Notes: generated by a model from the letters alone, not told the origin. 64,000 bases of DNA from Bin55 sp965203735 (GCA_965203735.1 OZ241909.1:3224001-3288000), one strand, 5' to 3'; numbered from the stretch's first letter, positions 34,128-44,346 are shown. Program-made: numbers and translations.

Positions 34128-36188
34128 TCATTTGTCCATCGAAGACTGCGATTTACCTTTTAAACGAAACGCGATTACGTAGTCGCCCCGCCCTTGACCC
34201 TTAGTGAGATCTCCGCCTGCTGTTACGACGACATAGTCCATACCATCGAGCCGATATCCCATGGGAGTTGAATGCGCGCCGGCGGGCAATTCCCAATTCC
34301 AAATCTCCTTGCCCTGGCTGCCATCAAAAGCTCGGAGCATGTTGTCGTACGTCGTCGCCAAAAACACCACACCACCCTCTGAAACCATGGGCCCGCCTTT
34401 CGTTATGTAGCCCCACTTCGAAGCTTTCTCGCCAACATTGACCCACGGAGTTTCTCCTGCTGGACGTTCCCACACAACTTCGCCCAAGTCCAAGTCGACC
34501 GCAACAAGGGTGGACCAGGGACCTTCAAGGCAAGGTAGATAGTTGTGGACTAGGTCTGTGCGTGCCATTCCGTACGGGGTGCCGTTCTGTTCGGTGTGTT
34601 GTGCCTCTGCCCCATTCAGGGTACCTTCGCGTTCAGCTGCTCGAAATTTGTTGCGTGGGATAAGTTTGACGATTGTTGGCCAACGGCTTACCACCAAATA
34701 TCCGATGCGCGAACCTCGATCGTAAGCCATCGAACCCCAATTGGTCCCGCCGGGGTTGCCCGGATAGAGCAATGTTCCTTCCAAGCTCGGTGGTGTAAAC
34801 ATACCTTCGTAGCGAACACCAGCCATAAGACTTTTGCACGCCGCGAGGTGCTCCTCACCGAAGTTCCAGAATTGAAGCGGCCTTGCATCGGTGTCGTGCA
34901 ATCGTAATTTAGGAAATGGTTGCTTCTGGGCTGCTGCTTCTCCAGGGACAGAGCTCTGAGGAACCCTTCTATCTTCAATTGGGTGAAGGGTTTCGCCGGT
35001 GGTTCGATCCAGCACGAATACGAAACCTGTCTTGGTCGCCTGAGCGATGGCAGGTCGTCTTGTGCCATCCGAGGACCTATGCTCGAAAAGTAGTGGTTGA
35101 GAAGCCAAATCATAGTCCCACAGATCGTGCCGGACAGTCTGGTAACCCCAAACGAACTCTCCTGTAGAGGCCTTTAGGCTGACTACCGAATTCGCAAAAG
35201 CGTTGTCACCCAAACGCTCGCCACCGTAGAAATCTGGAGAGGGGGAAGTTGTGGGCAAGAAGACCAAGTCCCGTTCTGGGTCAGCTGACATAACACTCCA
35301 CACGTTTGCTCCTCCGGTACGGTTACCCTTCGGCTTGGTCCAGCTCTTTGAGCCCGGATGATCCTGCGACCGAGGGATCGGATCCCATGCCCAGACCAGA
35401 GAGCCGTCACGTGCGTCATAGGCTCGTACGACTCCAGATTCGAGATGCGCCGCACCGTTGTCGCCAATGGCGGAGCCCACTATAACTAAGTTCCCGACCA
35501 CTGTGGGAGGCGAAGTAACTGAATAGTCATGCTTTCTGTATCGACGAATTCCCGCCGACAAGTCAACCTCACCTCGCTTGCCAAAATCAGTACACAGTTC
35601 GCCTGTGTCCACATCTATAGCTAAGAGCCGAGCATCCAGAGTGCCCAAAAATACCCTTGCACGACATGGCCCATGTTTATCCGCATCTTCCTTCCACGCC
35701 GCCACACCCCGCGACGTGAACATCTCACTGTACTTCCTGGAGAAATCCACTTTTGGATCAAATGACCAGATCTCTTCTCCGGATTCAGGATCCAAAGCGA
35801 AGACTCGATTGAAGCCCGTGGACGCGATCAGTTTGCCGTCAAAGAGAATAGGCGTAGCTCGAAACCTCGATGGCGTCCCATCAAACTCTTCACCGTCGGA
35901 GGCGTCACCAGTTTGATAGATCCAAACAGGTTCAAGATCCTTGACGTTGCCGGGCGTGATTTCTGAAGGGGAGGCATATCGATCGCCTGAAAGCGAGCCT
36001 CCGTAGTGAGGCCATCCATCGGCCGATTCGCCTCGCAATCCATTTGGAGCACTGAACACCAATGCAACAGCGATCAATGTGGCAAGCCGACCAGATCTGC
36101 CTATTCGTGCTCGTGGCAAGGGAATTCTGCCGTATAGGTAGGAAAATCCAACGAATGCACCGCCTACATCATGAAACATGTCCGTCAA
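34128..36188 (-). CDS. PQQ-type dehydrogenase, glucose/alcohol dehydrogenase family
   Basis: The 686-residue protein has one hydrophobic N-terminal segment (about 33-53) and then the eight-bladed propeller of quinoprotein dehydrogenases: DGWPHYGGSLSGDRYASPSE, ITPGNVKDLEPVWIYQTGD, repeated W-x-W/ALDxxTGE blade motifs such as VFALDPESGEEIWSF, and C-terminal PAGAHSTPMGYRLDGMDYVV. It most resembles the periplasmic propeller of membrane-bound glucose dehydrogenases but without the five membrane helices. No PQQ synthesis genes are in the window. It lies 70 nt after the PhoX-like gene, possibly cotranscribed. Substrate is unknown. Confidence 0.85.
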   Translation of the reverse strand: MTDMFHDVGGAFVGFSYLYGRIPLPRARIGRSGRLATLIAVALVFSAPNGLRGESADGWPHYGGSLSGDRYASPSEITPGNVKDLEPVWIYQTGDASDGEEFDGTPSRFRATPILFDGKLIASTGFNRVFALDPESGEEIWSFDPKVDFSRKYSEMFTSRGVAAWKEDADKHGPCRARVFLGTLDARLLAIDVDTGELCTDFGKRGEVDLSAGIRRYRKHDYSVTSPPTVVGNLVIVGSAIGDNGAAHLESGVVRAYDARDGSLVWAWDPIPRSQDHPGSKSWTKPKGNRTGGANVWSVMSADPERDLVFLPTTSPSPDFYGGERLGDNAFANSVVSLKASTGEFVWGYQTVRHDLWDYDLASQPLLFEHRSSDGTRRPAIAQATKTGFVFVLDRTTGETLHPIEDRRVPQSSVPGEAAAQKQPFPKLRLHDTDARPLQFWNFGEEHLAACKSLMAGVRYEGMFTPPSLEGTLLYPGNPGGTNWGSMAYDRGSRIGYLVVSRWPTIVKLIPRNKFRAAEREGTLNGAEAQHTEQNGTPYGMARTDLVHNYLPCLEGPWSTLVAVDLDLGEVVWERPAGETPWVNVGEKASKWGYITKGGPMVSEGGVVFLATTYDNMLRAFDGSQGKEIWNWELPAGAHSTPMGYRLDGMDYVVVTAGGDLTKGQGRGDYVIAFRLKGKSQSSMDK

Positions 36189-36258
36189 TCGCTTTGGTAG
36201 ATGCTCATGAATAGAGATTTCTCAGGACAGGGCCGGAAACTTTCTCTTAGCTCATGTG

Positions 36259-37737
36259 CTAACCAGACGCCACAGAGTTCCATGGACCGGTGATCGCGAA
36301 CGTGATTCCCGGAGTTTGGATGTTTACAAAGAGCGTTGTGCCATCCGGCGAAAAAGTTGCGCCTGCCCATTCTGAACGACGGTAGTCACCGGGATTGATC
36401 GCTGGTCTCCCCTCGATGGGTTTGTCTATCACAATGTTGTTCTCTCCAACTTCTAACGCGTGTCCTTGCTTGTTTATGGCAATGAGCTTCGTTCCGCGGA
36501 CGACTTCGCCAGACTCAGTGATTTGACCGCCGCCATCTTCACATGCCAGTACGAGTCCGTTTCCTAGTATTGTGATATTGTCGGGTGCGTCGACAACCGC
36601 CTCGTCAGGAGAGACATAGAAAGAACGGAGAAGTGACTCAGAAGGCTTGTAGATCCAGATAGCACCAGCACCCGCCTTACCACCTGCTGTATCCACCCAG
36701 TAGATCGAGTCACCGTGGAACCATGCGCCCTCCCCGCGAGCAAAGCGGGCGGCGCCTGCTTCCTCACCTTGCAAGTAGGGCCCGGACTTTCCGATACCCG
36801 CTATGTTTCCGCCAAAGTGATCTGGATGAAAACTCTCAGGGTCGTGGTCAGGCTCCTCAATGGATACCCATTCGACCTCGTATTCGTCGCCTCTCGAAGG
36901 TTGTCGGAGATCGGCGTTTGGCATTTCTCGAACACGTAACATCTCGAGGCGTCCACCTTCTTCCAATGCGCCGTGTTTAGGTTGCTTGTTCCGTGGAAGA
37001 TAACGGTAGAAGCCAGAAATCGAACTGTTGTCTTCTGTCAAGTAGACAATACCCGTCTTGGGATCAAGCGCTGTAGCTTCGTGTCGGAACAGCCCCATAT
37101 CAACAATCGGTTTTCCACTCGCTCGTCCTACCGCTGGAACTTCAAACACATACCCATGGTCCTTGGCACCTATTCGACTAGTACGGAGAACGATCTCCTC
37201 GCATGTCAACCAAGTTCCCCAAGTCGTAGGACCTCCTGCACAATTCATAGCCGTACCGGCAAGAAGTGGCCTGGTGACTGGTGGGCGGTTTGGTGCGTAC
37301 GAAACGGATGTTACGCCGCCTCCGAAGCCTGGAAAACCGTCGGGAACCCCCTCCGTTCCAGCTGGAATCGTGAAGTCGTCATAGATGGGGACGTCTTTCC
37401 CGCCGATTCTCGTCCCAATGACTTCCTCATGGTTGCGGATCAACATCACGCCGTCTCCGTCAATCGGAAAAGACGCCATGCCATCGTGCTTCACCGGGGT
37501 CGTCGCTCCATCTGTCATGGAATCGCCCGACCACGAAAAGGATCGGTAGGTAAACCCCTTCGGTAACTTCAACAGGGGCAGACCAGTAACAGAATCCAAG
37601 GTTGGTGATAACGCACTCTCTGAGGCTGAATCTTGAGCCCACAATCGACCCAACGATGATGCGATAACGAACGCTCCGCTCGTTTTCAAGACTGATCTCC
37701 GACTAATTCCGCTCACAAAAATGCCGTCCATATCCAA
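36259..37737 (-). CDS. PhoX-like (DUF839) phosphatase-family protein
   Basis: The 492-residue protein begins with a twin-arginine-like signal (ISRRSVLKTSGAFVIASSLG). The rest matches the PhoX/DUF839 propeller: LPKGFTYRSFSWSG, MLIRNHEEV, MNCAGGPTTWGTWLTCEE, then EATALDPKTGIVYLTEDNS and SPDGTTLFVNIQTPGITFAI. PhoX enzymes are Ca/Fe-dependent periplasmic alkaline phosphatases; some DUF839 proteins have unproven function. It stands between the haloperoxidase and the PQQ-type dehydrogenase on the same strand, all exported. Confidence 0.85.
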   Translation of the reverse strand: MDMDGIFVSGISRRSVLKTSGAFVIASSLGRLWAQDSASESALSPTLDSVTGLPLLKLPKGFTYRSFSWSGDSMTDGATTPVKHDGMASFPIDGDGVMLIRNHEEVIGTRIGGKDVPIYDDFTIPAGTEGVPDGFPGFGGGVTSVSYAPNRPPVTRPLLAGTAMNCAGGPTTWGTWLTCEEIVLRTSRIGAKDHGYVFEVPAVGRASGKPIVDMGLFRHEATALDPKTGIVYLTEDNSSISGFYRYLPRNKQPKHGALEEGGRLEMLRVREMPNADLRQPSRGDEYEVEWVSIEEPDHDPESFHPDHFGGNIAGIGKSGPYLQGEEAGAARFARGEGAWFHGDSIYWVDTAGGKAGAGAIWIYKPSESLLRSFYVSPDEAVVDAPDNITILGNGLVLACEDGGGQITESGEVVRGTKLIAINKQGHALEVGENNIVIDKPIEGRPAINPGDYRRSEWAGATFSPDGTTLFVNIQTPGITFAITGPWNSVASG

Positions 37738-37877
37738 AGGTGAAGGTATCTTACCAATGGGTTGATTCGATCATTGTTCGGACTCACTCAAACGGTCTCT
37801 TACAGAGAATTATCAGGGGATGGAATGAGTCGGCATTTCGCGACTAATTCGATCAAGAGTTCGTACAGACGAAGAGA

Positions 37878-40800
37878 CTAGTCGCCCACCGATCCAGCAA
37901 AATACAGAACCGCTTTTTCGAAAGCGTCCACTCCCACCTTCCGTCCAATGATTCGACCTGGTATGTCGTCGTGTGGAGGATGTATACCGCCCCAGATTCG
38001 AGATAGCGAACACTGATCCGCGGCATCCTTGTACTTCGCCCATTGAAGAACCATCGGTCCACTGGGACCGCGTTCAAACTTGAGAAATTCGTCGGCCGGA
38101 ATGTCAAAGGAGCTCATTCCTCCGGGAAAGTACTCGCTACCGGTAAGCCGAGTGAGCACCTCAGCGGCAGCACTGGAATATGTGGAATGACCTGACACGT
38201 ATCCTGCAAAGGGCGGGGTTACAAACGAAGGACGTTGGTAAGGCCACCAGTTTTCCGCACGAATCCATCCAACACCTGCCACATCAATACTAGAATCTTC
38301 GATGTAATCCGGGCCTCTCCAAGCGAGGAGTTTGATCTTGCCAACATGCTCGTTAGACTCACCGGCCAAAGGATCTTCAGAATCTATTAGTTCGATAAAG
38401 CCCTCATGCAGCTCTAATCCCATAGTGCTATAGGAGACTTGATCTGGATCTGAACTTTGACCTTGATCGGACATCGCCCGAATTGCTGAAATAGGTCGAA
38501 TGTAGTCATACCAGCCTTTGACTCCCCACGCGGCTATGGCTGCATCGTGCATGGCACCACCTAGGGAAAAGTACGCCTTGACGTCCCACTCAAGGTTGTC
38601 GAGCTCAGGTCCCGTCCCTCCTAGCCGCTTGCTCAATTCCGGGTGATCGGTCACCGAATTGAGAATGACGAACCAGTGTCCTGGGGGAGTCTCCGAATCG
38701 GGGCCGTCCGCCCAAAATTCTGCTAGAACTCGTGTGAAGTCACCCCGTTTCACAAGCTGTGGCGTGTAGCTCAGCCCCGTACTCGGATTGACCTCGTAAC
38801 CAAGATTGAAATCCGGGGAGAGTCCATCTTTGTAGAAAGTCTGGTATTCGTCAAACGTTTCAGGGTACGCTGAAATGTTGCCGATGCTGGAAGGCGAAAT
38901 GTCCACTTGGACATCGTCGCTAGGATCTAGTTGGGAAGACCAAACAGCTACTCTTTCGAAACCCCATCGATATTCATCGATTCGACTTCCATGGATGAAC
39001 GGCGGTTCACCCGGATCGTGATAGACCCAGTACTCCTGCCCGTCTCGTTCGAATAGTGTCAGATCGTTTTCGTCCAACGCAAAGGACAAGACTGATCCCC
39101 ATTCCGCGCCAATGAACGCAGGTTCCGATGAACTGGGATTGCCTGATTGATCGATAAACTCAACAAGGGACAACGGCTGCCATCTATTAAGATCAACAAT
39201 GTTGGGATTTCCAGGTTCTTCGGGATGCAAAGCCCCGTTTACTGGTCGGTATTTGGCGTTTTCGTAGTCATACGGTTCATTAGCGCCGTCGATCATTCCC
39301 ATTCTTGTGTAACAAGAGGCAATGTGATTTCCTAGAGCGGCAGGATCGTCCAAAGTGGCACCCTCGTTTGTCAGAGACTTGTCGTATCCGAGAAAACTCA
39401 TCAGGACATCCGCATCGCGTACGATGGTTCCACGACTTGGAGAGCTGGAAAATCGATGGAGAATCAGACGGTAGGCAGCAAAACTAAGCGCTTCCTGTCG
39501 AGACTCATCAATATCGGCATCCGTAGTTCCTTTGGAGAACTTGCAGGTATATCCCCCTTGAGACGAGCCTAATAGCCAAAGCGCTTCAATCGACCCGAAG
39601 GCAGCCCAGGCGTCGTACATGGCAGCGGAAATGTGAAAGAGGTTTCGGGCGTGCACCGTGGGTCGCGCATAGTCGTTTCGAATGGACTCAAGCAGCACTT
39701 CATTCCACAATCGAGCAACGGATGAGTCCGGCCCCGTCGAAGTTACTGGGAGATAGTTCGCCGTAACTGTGACCGACCCGGCCGGCATGCTGAAGTAGGT
39801 TTGTTCTGACTTCCAGTCATCAAAAACCCCCTCGCCATTCGATGTCCAATGACTGAACACATAGCCATCGGGCGGAATTTCGGCTTCCAGAAAAACTCGA
39901 TCAGTAGATTCATAGATTCCTGCACCAGCTCCATCCACCACGTTGAGAAAAATCTCTTCTCTAACAGGCTGTTCAAGCACGATCGTTTGATCCGCTGAAA
40001 CATTCTCGATGGACGAAGTCGAACGGAACCGATCCGGCCAAATGACTTCAACTGACTCCACGCTCTCGTTACCACCTAGGCCAAAGTGAGCAATAGTCGG
40101 TCCTTGTGCGAGATAACCAGTTCCTAGCTGCACTTCGTGGGTTTGAGTCCCACTTGCTGAAGTGATTGTGACTCTTGCACCGATAGCCTGGGCATTGCCT
40201 GACAATCCAATCAGTTTCACCTTTAGGAAGTGATTCCCGTTGTCGTTGTCGTTGCGATAGACAGTAGGGGACTTTCGGTTGTTCGCAATTAGGATGTCGA
40301 TGTTCCCATCGTCGTTATAGTCCAAGCAAAGAAGTCCGCGACCTTGGTCTCTATGGTCGATTCCCAATTTCTCGGCGGACTCAATGAAAGTACCGTTTCG
40401 ATTTCCCATATACAAAACCGACTTGTCCTCTGGGAATAGGTCGGAGCCGTTGGTGTGAAAGAGATCCAACCAGCCATCGTTGTCAAAGTCCGCGAAGCAG
40501 CTTCCCCAGCCCCAGCCACCGTATCGAACGTTTGAAACTCGAGTGACATCTTCGTACGTTCCCTTTCCGTCAGAGTTTCGGTAGAGCCTGTTGCCATCGT
40601 AGAGATCTCCGTACAAGTCCGGGTCTCCCCAAATGCTCGTTACGAACCAATCCAAATCCCCATCCCGATCAAAATCGGCGACAGCCGCACCCATGCCATT
40701 CTTATCAGTGATGTGTTCATTTGTTATGTCTTCAAACCAACGCCCCGCTACATTGCGGAAGACTTGGCTGGATCCGAAGTCTCCTGCCATGAGCAAATCG

Positions 40801-41657
40801 GGGTAGCCGTCAGAGTCGATGTCCGCAAATGTGGGAGTGAACGCATTCTCGGATCCTTCGGTGGGAACTAACGGTAGATGCGGGCTCCGGTCTCGAAAGA
40901 TTCCTGAACCGTCGTTAATCCATAGATATTCCGAGAGTGGTTTTTCTGTACGCCAGCCTGTGCCCCAATGTGCAAAGGCGAGATCTATGTCGCCGTCTAT
41001 GTCGATATCTGAAGCTGCAACAGACAAAGTGGCACGGTGATGAAAAATTCGAGATGCTTCCGTACTCTCCTCAAAGAAGCCGTTTCCCTGATTCATGAAC
41101 ACTTCGACTCCACCAAGCTGGACCGAGATAAAGTCCACCCAAGAGTCTCCGTTCAAGTCAATGAAATAACCACCAAATTCCGCAGAACTTGGGGAGATGC
41201 CTCGGTTGCCCTCCAGACGCACAAAACCACCTCCTTCGTAAGAGAAGAGAGCACTCGAAATACCTCCACCGTGTGTCACGTACAGTTCGGGAGAACCATT
41301 GTTATCAATGTCCGCGAATGCAAGTCCTCCAGAGAAATCGAATAGATCACGTTCTGTTGTACTAGCCTCGTCGAAGACATGCACAGCTTCGTCGGTTTGA
41401 TAGCACAATCCTAAGGATTCACCAGCCGAGGTGAAAAAGCCGCCATCTCTTCCGTCTTTACAGTGGCTTAGCTCGTCTGAGACTACTTGCTGCACTGTTG
41501 CAATCGGATTGTCTTCCGACTGTTCAACATCATCTGTGCTGATCCATGTTTCACCAAAGCCGCCGCAACCTTGAACAAGCCAAAGCGCGAGTGCCAAACA
41601 CCACAGATTGGGCTTCTGTGGCTTCCTCCTAGTAGGTATCAGGTGTTGCCGATGCAT
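37878..41657 (-). CDS. FG-GAP/ASPIC lipoprotein fused to vanadium-dependent haloperoxidase
   Basis: The protein has 1259 residues. A lipobox (LVQGC) marks an exported lipoprotein. Residues 60-480 are FG-GAP/VCBS repeats with Ca-binding DxDxDGxxD loops (DIDNNGSPEL, DFDRDGDLDW, DFDNDGWLDL). An ASPIC/UnbV domain follows at 480-550 (AHFGLGGNESVESVEVIWPD), then an InlB-type repeat at about 550-615. The C-terminal 640 residues are a vanadium haloperoxidase with all three vanadate motifs: K1047-x6-RP, VSGH at 1154-1157, and SRIWGGIHPPHD at 1219-1230. Such enzymes oxidise halide with H2O2. The first motif set is complete except that PSGH reads VSGH. The fusion is unusual. A decayed copy of its 5' end lies at 42.9-43.0 kb. 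Confidence 0.88.
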   Translation of the reverse strand: MHRQHLIPTRRKPQKPNLWCLALALWLVQGCGGFGETWISTDDVEQSEDNPIATVQQVVSDELSHCKDGRDGGFFTSAGESLGLCYQTDEAVHVFDEASTTERDLFDFSGGLAFADIDNNGSPELYVTHGGGISSALFSYEGGGFVRLEGNRGISPSSAEFGGYFIDLNGDSWVDFISVQLGGVEVFMNQGNGFFEESTEASRIFHHRATLSVAASDIDIDGDIDLAFAHWGTGWRTEKPLSEYLWINDGSGIFRDRSPHLPLVPTEGSENAFTPTFADIDSDGYPDLLMAGDFGSSQVFRNVAGRWFEDITNEHITDKNGMGAAVADFDRDGDLDWFVTSIWGDPDLYGDLYDGNRLYRNSDGKGTYEDVTRVSNVRYGGWGWGSCFADFDNDGWLDLFHTNGSDLFPEDKSVLYMGNRNGTFIESAEKLGIDHRDQGRGLLCLDYNDDGNIDILIANNRKSPTVYRNDNDNGNHFLKVKLIGLSGNAQAIGARVTITSASGTQTHEVQLGTGYLAQGPTIAHFGLGGNESVESVEVIWPDRFRSTSSIENVSADQTIVLEQPVREEIFLNVVDGAGAGIYESTDRVFLEAEIPPDGYVFSHWTSNGEGVFDDWKSEQTYFSMPAGSVTVTANYLPVTSTGPDSSVARLWNEVLLESIRNDYARPTVHARNLFHISAAMYDAWAAFGSIEALWLLGSSQGGYTCKFSKGTTDADIDESRQEALSFAAYRLILHRFSSSPSRGTIVRDADVLMSFLGYDKSLTNEGATLDDPAALGNHIASCYTRMGMIDGANEPYDYENAKYRPVNGALHPEEPGNPNIVDLNRWQPLSLVEFIDQSGNPSSSEPAFIGAEWGSVLSFALDENDLTLFERDGQEYWVYHDPGEPPFIHGSRIDEYRWGFERVAVWSSQLDPSDDVQVDISPSSIGNISAYPETFDEYQTFYKDGLSPDFNLGYEVNPSTGLSYTPQLVKRGDFTRVLAEFWADGPDSETPPGHWFVILNSVTDHPELSKRLGGTGPELDNLEWDVKAYFSLGGAMHDAAIAAWGVKGWYDYIRPISAIRAMSDQGQSSDPDQVSYSTMGLELHEGFIELIDSEDPLAGESNEHVGKIKLLAWRGPDYIEDSSIDVAGVGWIRAENWWPYQRPSFVTPPFAGYVSGHSTYSSAAAEVLTRLTGSEYFPGGMSSFDIPADEFLKFERGPSGPMVLQWAKYKDAADQCSLSRIWGGIHPPHDDIPGRIIGRKVGVDAFEKAVLYFAGSVGD

Positions 41658-42007
41658 CGGTTGAGGACAAATCTGTCAAAGAACAGACTCAATGACGTCT
41701 GTTTTAGCAGAAACACAGCATTACCGGAACGGGTTGGCAGAGGTCTGTGCGACGCCGATCAATTTGAAAGGATCCAGAATGTAGTGCATTCAAGACAAAT
41801 ATTTTTGAATTTGAAGGAATTCCAACTGTCCAATATTCTCCTGCAATTGCAAACCGGAGAAGCTACATCTTTGGGTCTGTATCGGACATTTGGAACTCTT
41901 GAGAGCTCAACAATCGTTGCAACAGCTCCTGCGAATCTATCAGGAAGCCCTTTCAATCCCATGGTCGCAACACCGGTCCTAGACAAACATAGTCGGAGAA
42001 ATCTTCT
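41658..42007. other. Divergent intergenic region
   Basis: These 350 nt separate the haloperoxidase gene (minus) from the first barrel gene (plus) and must hold both promoters. Open frames here are short and have no family resemblance. GGAGA about 9 nt before ATG 42008 serves the barrel gene. Confidence 0.4.
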
Positions 42008-42583
42008 ATGAAAACCTCAATGAGAGCATTGGCTACTTTGATAGTCTCACTCATCGGTCTGAACGCGCTTCCGGATGAGAGCAAGGCGTACTGTACCGCA
42101 GAATTGGGACAGGTTCTCACAAATAGCACAGAGGTGTTTGACGGACCTTCACTGCGCGCCGCCGCAGGTTACAAGTTCACACGCAAGTTTGGGATCGAAG
42201 TCGCGTACGACCTCAGCCGAGGTGGAACTGCGAAGGACTACTTCTGGCGCGCTACCGAAGGCCCTACACGCTTTGACGATGTCCACACCCTTGGCATTTT
42301 CGGGCTTGTTGAGTGGGAAATAAACTCTAAACTTTCGTTTCTCTCTAAGTTTGGCGTGGCTCGAGGAAGAGTGGACTTCAGTGCTCTCGAGTTGTCGTCG
42401 TCACCAAGTGCTGGAACGATGACCGAAAACAACATTGTGGTTGTGTTGGGAGCCGCCGTCCCAATGAGTAGTTCCCATGACTTAACCATATCGGTCAAGC
42501 AACAAATGAGTGCAAATGTCTTTGGAATTGGGGATAGCCTCGACTCTACGACCGTGAGCATGGGTCTGAGAATACGGTTGTGA
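42008..42583 (+). CDS. Small outer-membrane beta-barrel protein, copy 1
   Basis: The 191-residue protein has a signal peptide (MKTSMRALATLIVSLIGLNA) and then alternating amphipathic strands ending in an aromatic/hydrophobic last strand (STTVSMGLRIRL), as in OmpA/OmpW-like barrels of eight strands. GYKFTRKFGIEVAY and LSFLSKFGVARGRVDF look like barrel hairpins. It is more than half identical by eye to the gene at 45187-45762, with collinear alignment. Function is unknown; its repeated association with the haloperoxidase and propeller genes suggests a linked surface role. Confidence 0.7.
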   Translation: MKTSMRALATLIVSLIGLNALPDESKAYCTAELGQVLTNSTEVFDGPSLRAAAGYKFTRKFGIEVAYDLSRGGTAKDYFWRATEGPTRFDDVHTLGIFGLVEWEINSKLSFLSKFGVARGRVDFSALELSSSPSAGTMTENNIVVVLGAAVPMSSSHDLTISVKQQMSANVFGIGDSLDSTTVSMGLRIRL

Positions 42584-42654
42584 GCAACTCTATCTAGACA
42601 AACGAAGGTCTCGACAGAGACTAAAGTGAGTCGCAAGCAAGTCCCGCGAAGTTT

Positions 42655-42835
42655 CTACACAGGATGCCAAGTCAGTGAACGAATTTCGTTGAACTCTCGT
42701 TGAAATTTTTTCAATGAATGCCTCCGTCGGTACTTCGATAAACCTGACCGAGAATCGTGCTAGCGAAGAGCAAGTCCGGGTTTGACCTGTTTGTTGCGAT
42801 ATTCCAAATAGTCGAGTTGGTGGGGCTGGAAAGGA
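42655..42835 (-). pseudogene. Broken 3' end of a beta-propeller gene (copy of 45834-46790)
   Basis: The minus strand here encodes STIWNIATNRSNPDLLFAST followed by ILGQVYRSTDGG, which matches the end of the propeller gene at 45834-46790. It then hits a TGA and a frame change before the conserved ending. Only about the last 60 codons remain. The two copies can be aligned base by base up to their stop codons. Confidence 0.75.
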
Positions 42836-42897
42836 CCGCATGTCTTGTAGTTCAAACCAATAGATTCTCAAATCGATGCGAAACAACCGCTTCGTTT

Positions 42898-43035
42898 TCC
42901 GTCTCTACAGTGGCTTAGCTCGTCCGTGAGCGTTTGTGGAACCGTTGAATTCGGGATGCCTTCCGACTATTTGACCTCGACTATGTCGATCTGAGTGCCA
43001 TCTCCGCCATCGCATCCTTGCATCAACAAGAAGAA
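42898..43035 (-). pseudogene. Broken 5' fragment of a second haloperoxidase-lipoprotein gene
   Basis: Bases 42898-43035 align with 41451-41585, the region coding the signal peptide and first residues of the FG-GAP/haloperoxidase lipoprotein. On the minus strand the matching frame reads LMQGCDGGDGTQIDIVEVK, then a stop, then SEGIPNSTVPQTLTDELSHC. This parallels VQGCGGFGETWISTDDVEQ and ATVQQVVSDELSHC in the intact gene. The in-frame stop and missing body show decay. Confidence 0.72.
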
Positions 43036-43242
43036 GCGTAGACAACACCAAGAGAGAGAAATCGTTCTTCTGGTTGGAGGTGGGTTGTGCACACACATTA
43101 AAGAAAATCTTGCCCGCCGCAAAGCGGACAGTTGCTTAATATTTGATCTAGCAGAATCTCAAACTACTCAATACTTAATCACCGAAAGCCCACAACCTCA
43201 CACACACCGGAAGATCCTTGCTCATTCAGCAAGTTAGATGGT

Positions 43243-43310
43243 ATGGATGCCTTCCTGCTACCAAGCATGGTAGCGTATTGTTTTTGCTAACAAGGAAGGA
43301 AGACATCCAT
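43243..43310 (+). promoter_or_regulatory. Stem-loop structure covering the transposase start
   Basis: Bases 43243-43256 pair with 43297-43310 with 13 of 14 matches, so the AAGGAAGG ribosome binding site is partly in the stem and the ATG (43309) begins within it. Inside lies a second hairpin, GCTACC (43257-43262) with GGTAGC (43269-43274). It may limit transposase translation or be part of the element's non-coding RNA. Confidence 0.55.
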
Positions 43311-44346
43311 GAAGAACATTGTAAGAACCGTGGGCTTGGATCTGGCGAAGAGCTCGTTTCACGTGCACTGCGCCGACGCCGAGGGGAATCGGATCGAGTC
43401 GAAGTCGTTGCGACGCAACCAGGTGCTGTCGTATTTCGAGAAACTCCCGCGGTGCACCGTAGCGATGGAGACGTGCACCGGGGCGAACTGGTGGTGTCGT
43501 CAGTTTAGAGAGCAAGGTCACGACGCCCGGCTGATTCCACCCCTGTACGTGAAGCCGTTCGTGAAGAGCCAGAAGAACGACGCCTTGGACGCGGAGGCGA
43601 TCTGCGAGGCGGCCCAGCGACCGAACATGAGATACGCTCCGTTGAAGAGCGAGGAGTCCTCGGCGGCGCTGATCCTTCATCGCACGCGTCGACAGTTGAT
43701 TAAGCAGCGCACAATGAACGTCAACCGCATTCGAGCGGCCTGTGCGGAGTTCGGAGTGGTCGCGGTTTTGGGGACGAAGGGATTGTCCCATCTGAAGGAG
43801 CGTTTGAGCGACGAAGGCGATCTCCCATTGTCGCTGCGGGTGAGTCAGCGACCGGTTCTGGAGATTGTGGGTCAGCTGAACGAGTCCATAGCAGACCTCG
43901 AGAAACACATTCGGGAATGGCACAAGGCTTCCGAAGCAAGTTGCCGGCTGGCGGAGATTCCCGGGGTGGGCGTGCACACCGCCACCTATCTGACGGCCGT
44001 GCTGGGAGATGGTTCAGCCTATCGCAATGGACGCCAGTTCGCGGCGAGTCTGGGTCTGGTCCCACGACAACGATCCACCGGAGGAAGACAGACCCTGGGC
44101 GGCATCACCAAGAAGGGGGATCCCCAGCTGCGCGCTTTGCTTTTCGAAGGCGCGTTCGCCTTGCTCTGTCGGCGGGTGCGCGACGGGAATTTCCCCGGAA
44201 CCGCAAGACGCGTCGCCGAGAAGTCGCTACGCGTGGTGGCGGTGGAGATGGCCAATCGCAACGCCCGAAAGGCGTGGGCGATAATCAAAAAGGGCGAAAG
44301 CTACGATCCCGGACACGAGAGCTCGTGGCAAGTCGCGACGGGGTGA
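43309..44346 (+). CDS. IS110-family transposase
   Basis: The 345-residue protein has the RuvC-like DEDD domain of IS110 recombinases (D11 in VGLDLAKSSFHVH, E54 in VAMETCTG, D91 and D94 in KNDALDAEA). The C-terminal Transposase_20 domain has IPGVGVHTATYLTAVLGDG and the catalytic-serine block FAASLGLVPRQRSTGGR. It starts at ATG 43309 after AAGGAAGG. Codon use is more GC-rich than flanking genes. The frame is intact, so the element could be active. Confidence 0.92.
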   Translation: MKNIVRTVGLDLAKSSFHVHCADAEGNRIESKSLRRNQVLSYFEKLPRCTVAMETCTGANWWCRQFREQGHDARLIPPLYVKPFVKSQKNDALDAEAICEAAQRPNMRYAPLKSEESSAALILHRTRRQLIKQRTMNVNRIRAACAEFGVVAVLGTKGLSHLKERLSDEGDLPLSLRVSQRPVLEIVGQLNESIADLEKHIREWHKASEASCRLAEIPGVGVHTATYLTAVLGDGSAYRNGRQFAASLGLVPRQRSTGGRQTLGGITKKGDPQLRALLFEGAFALLCRRVRDGNFPGTARRVAEKSLRVVAVEMANRNARKAWAIIKKGESYDPGHESSWQVATG

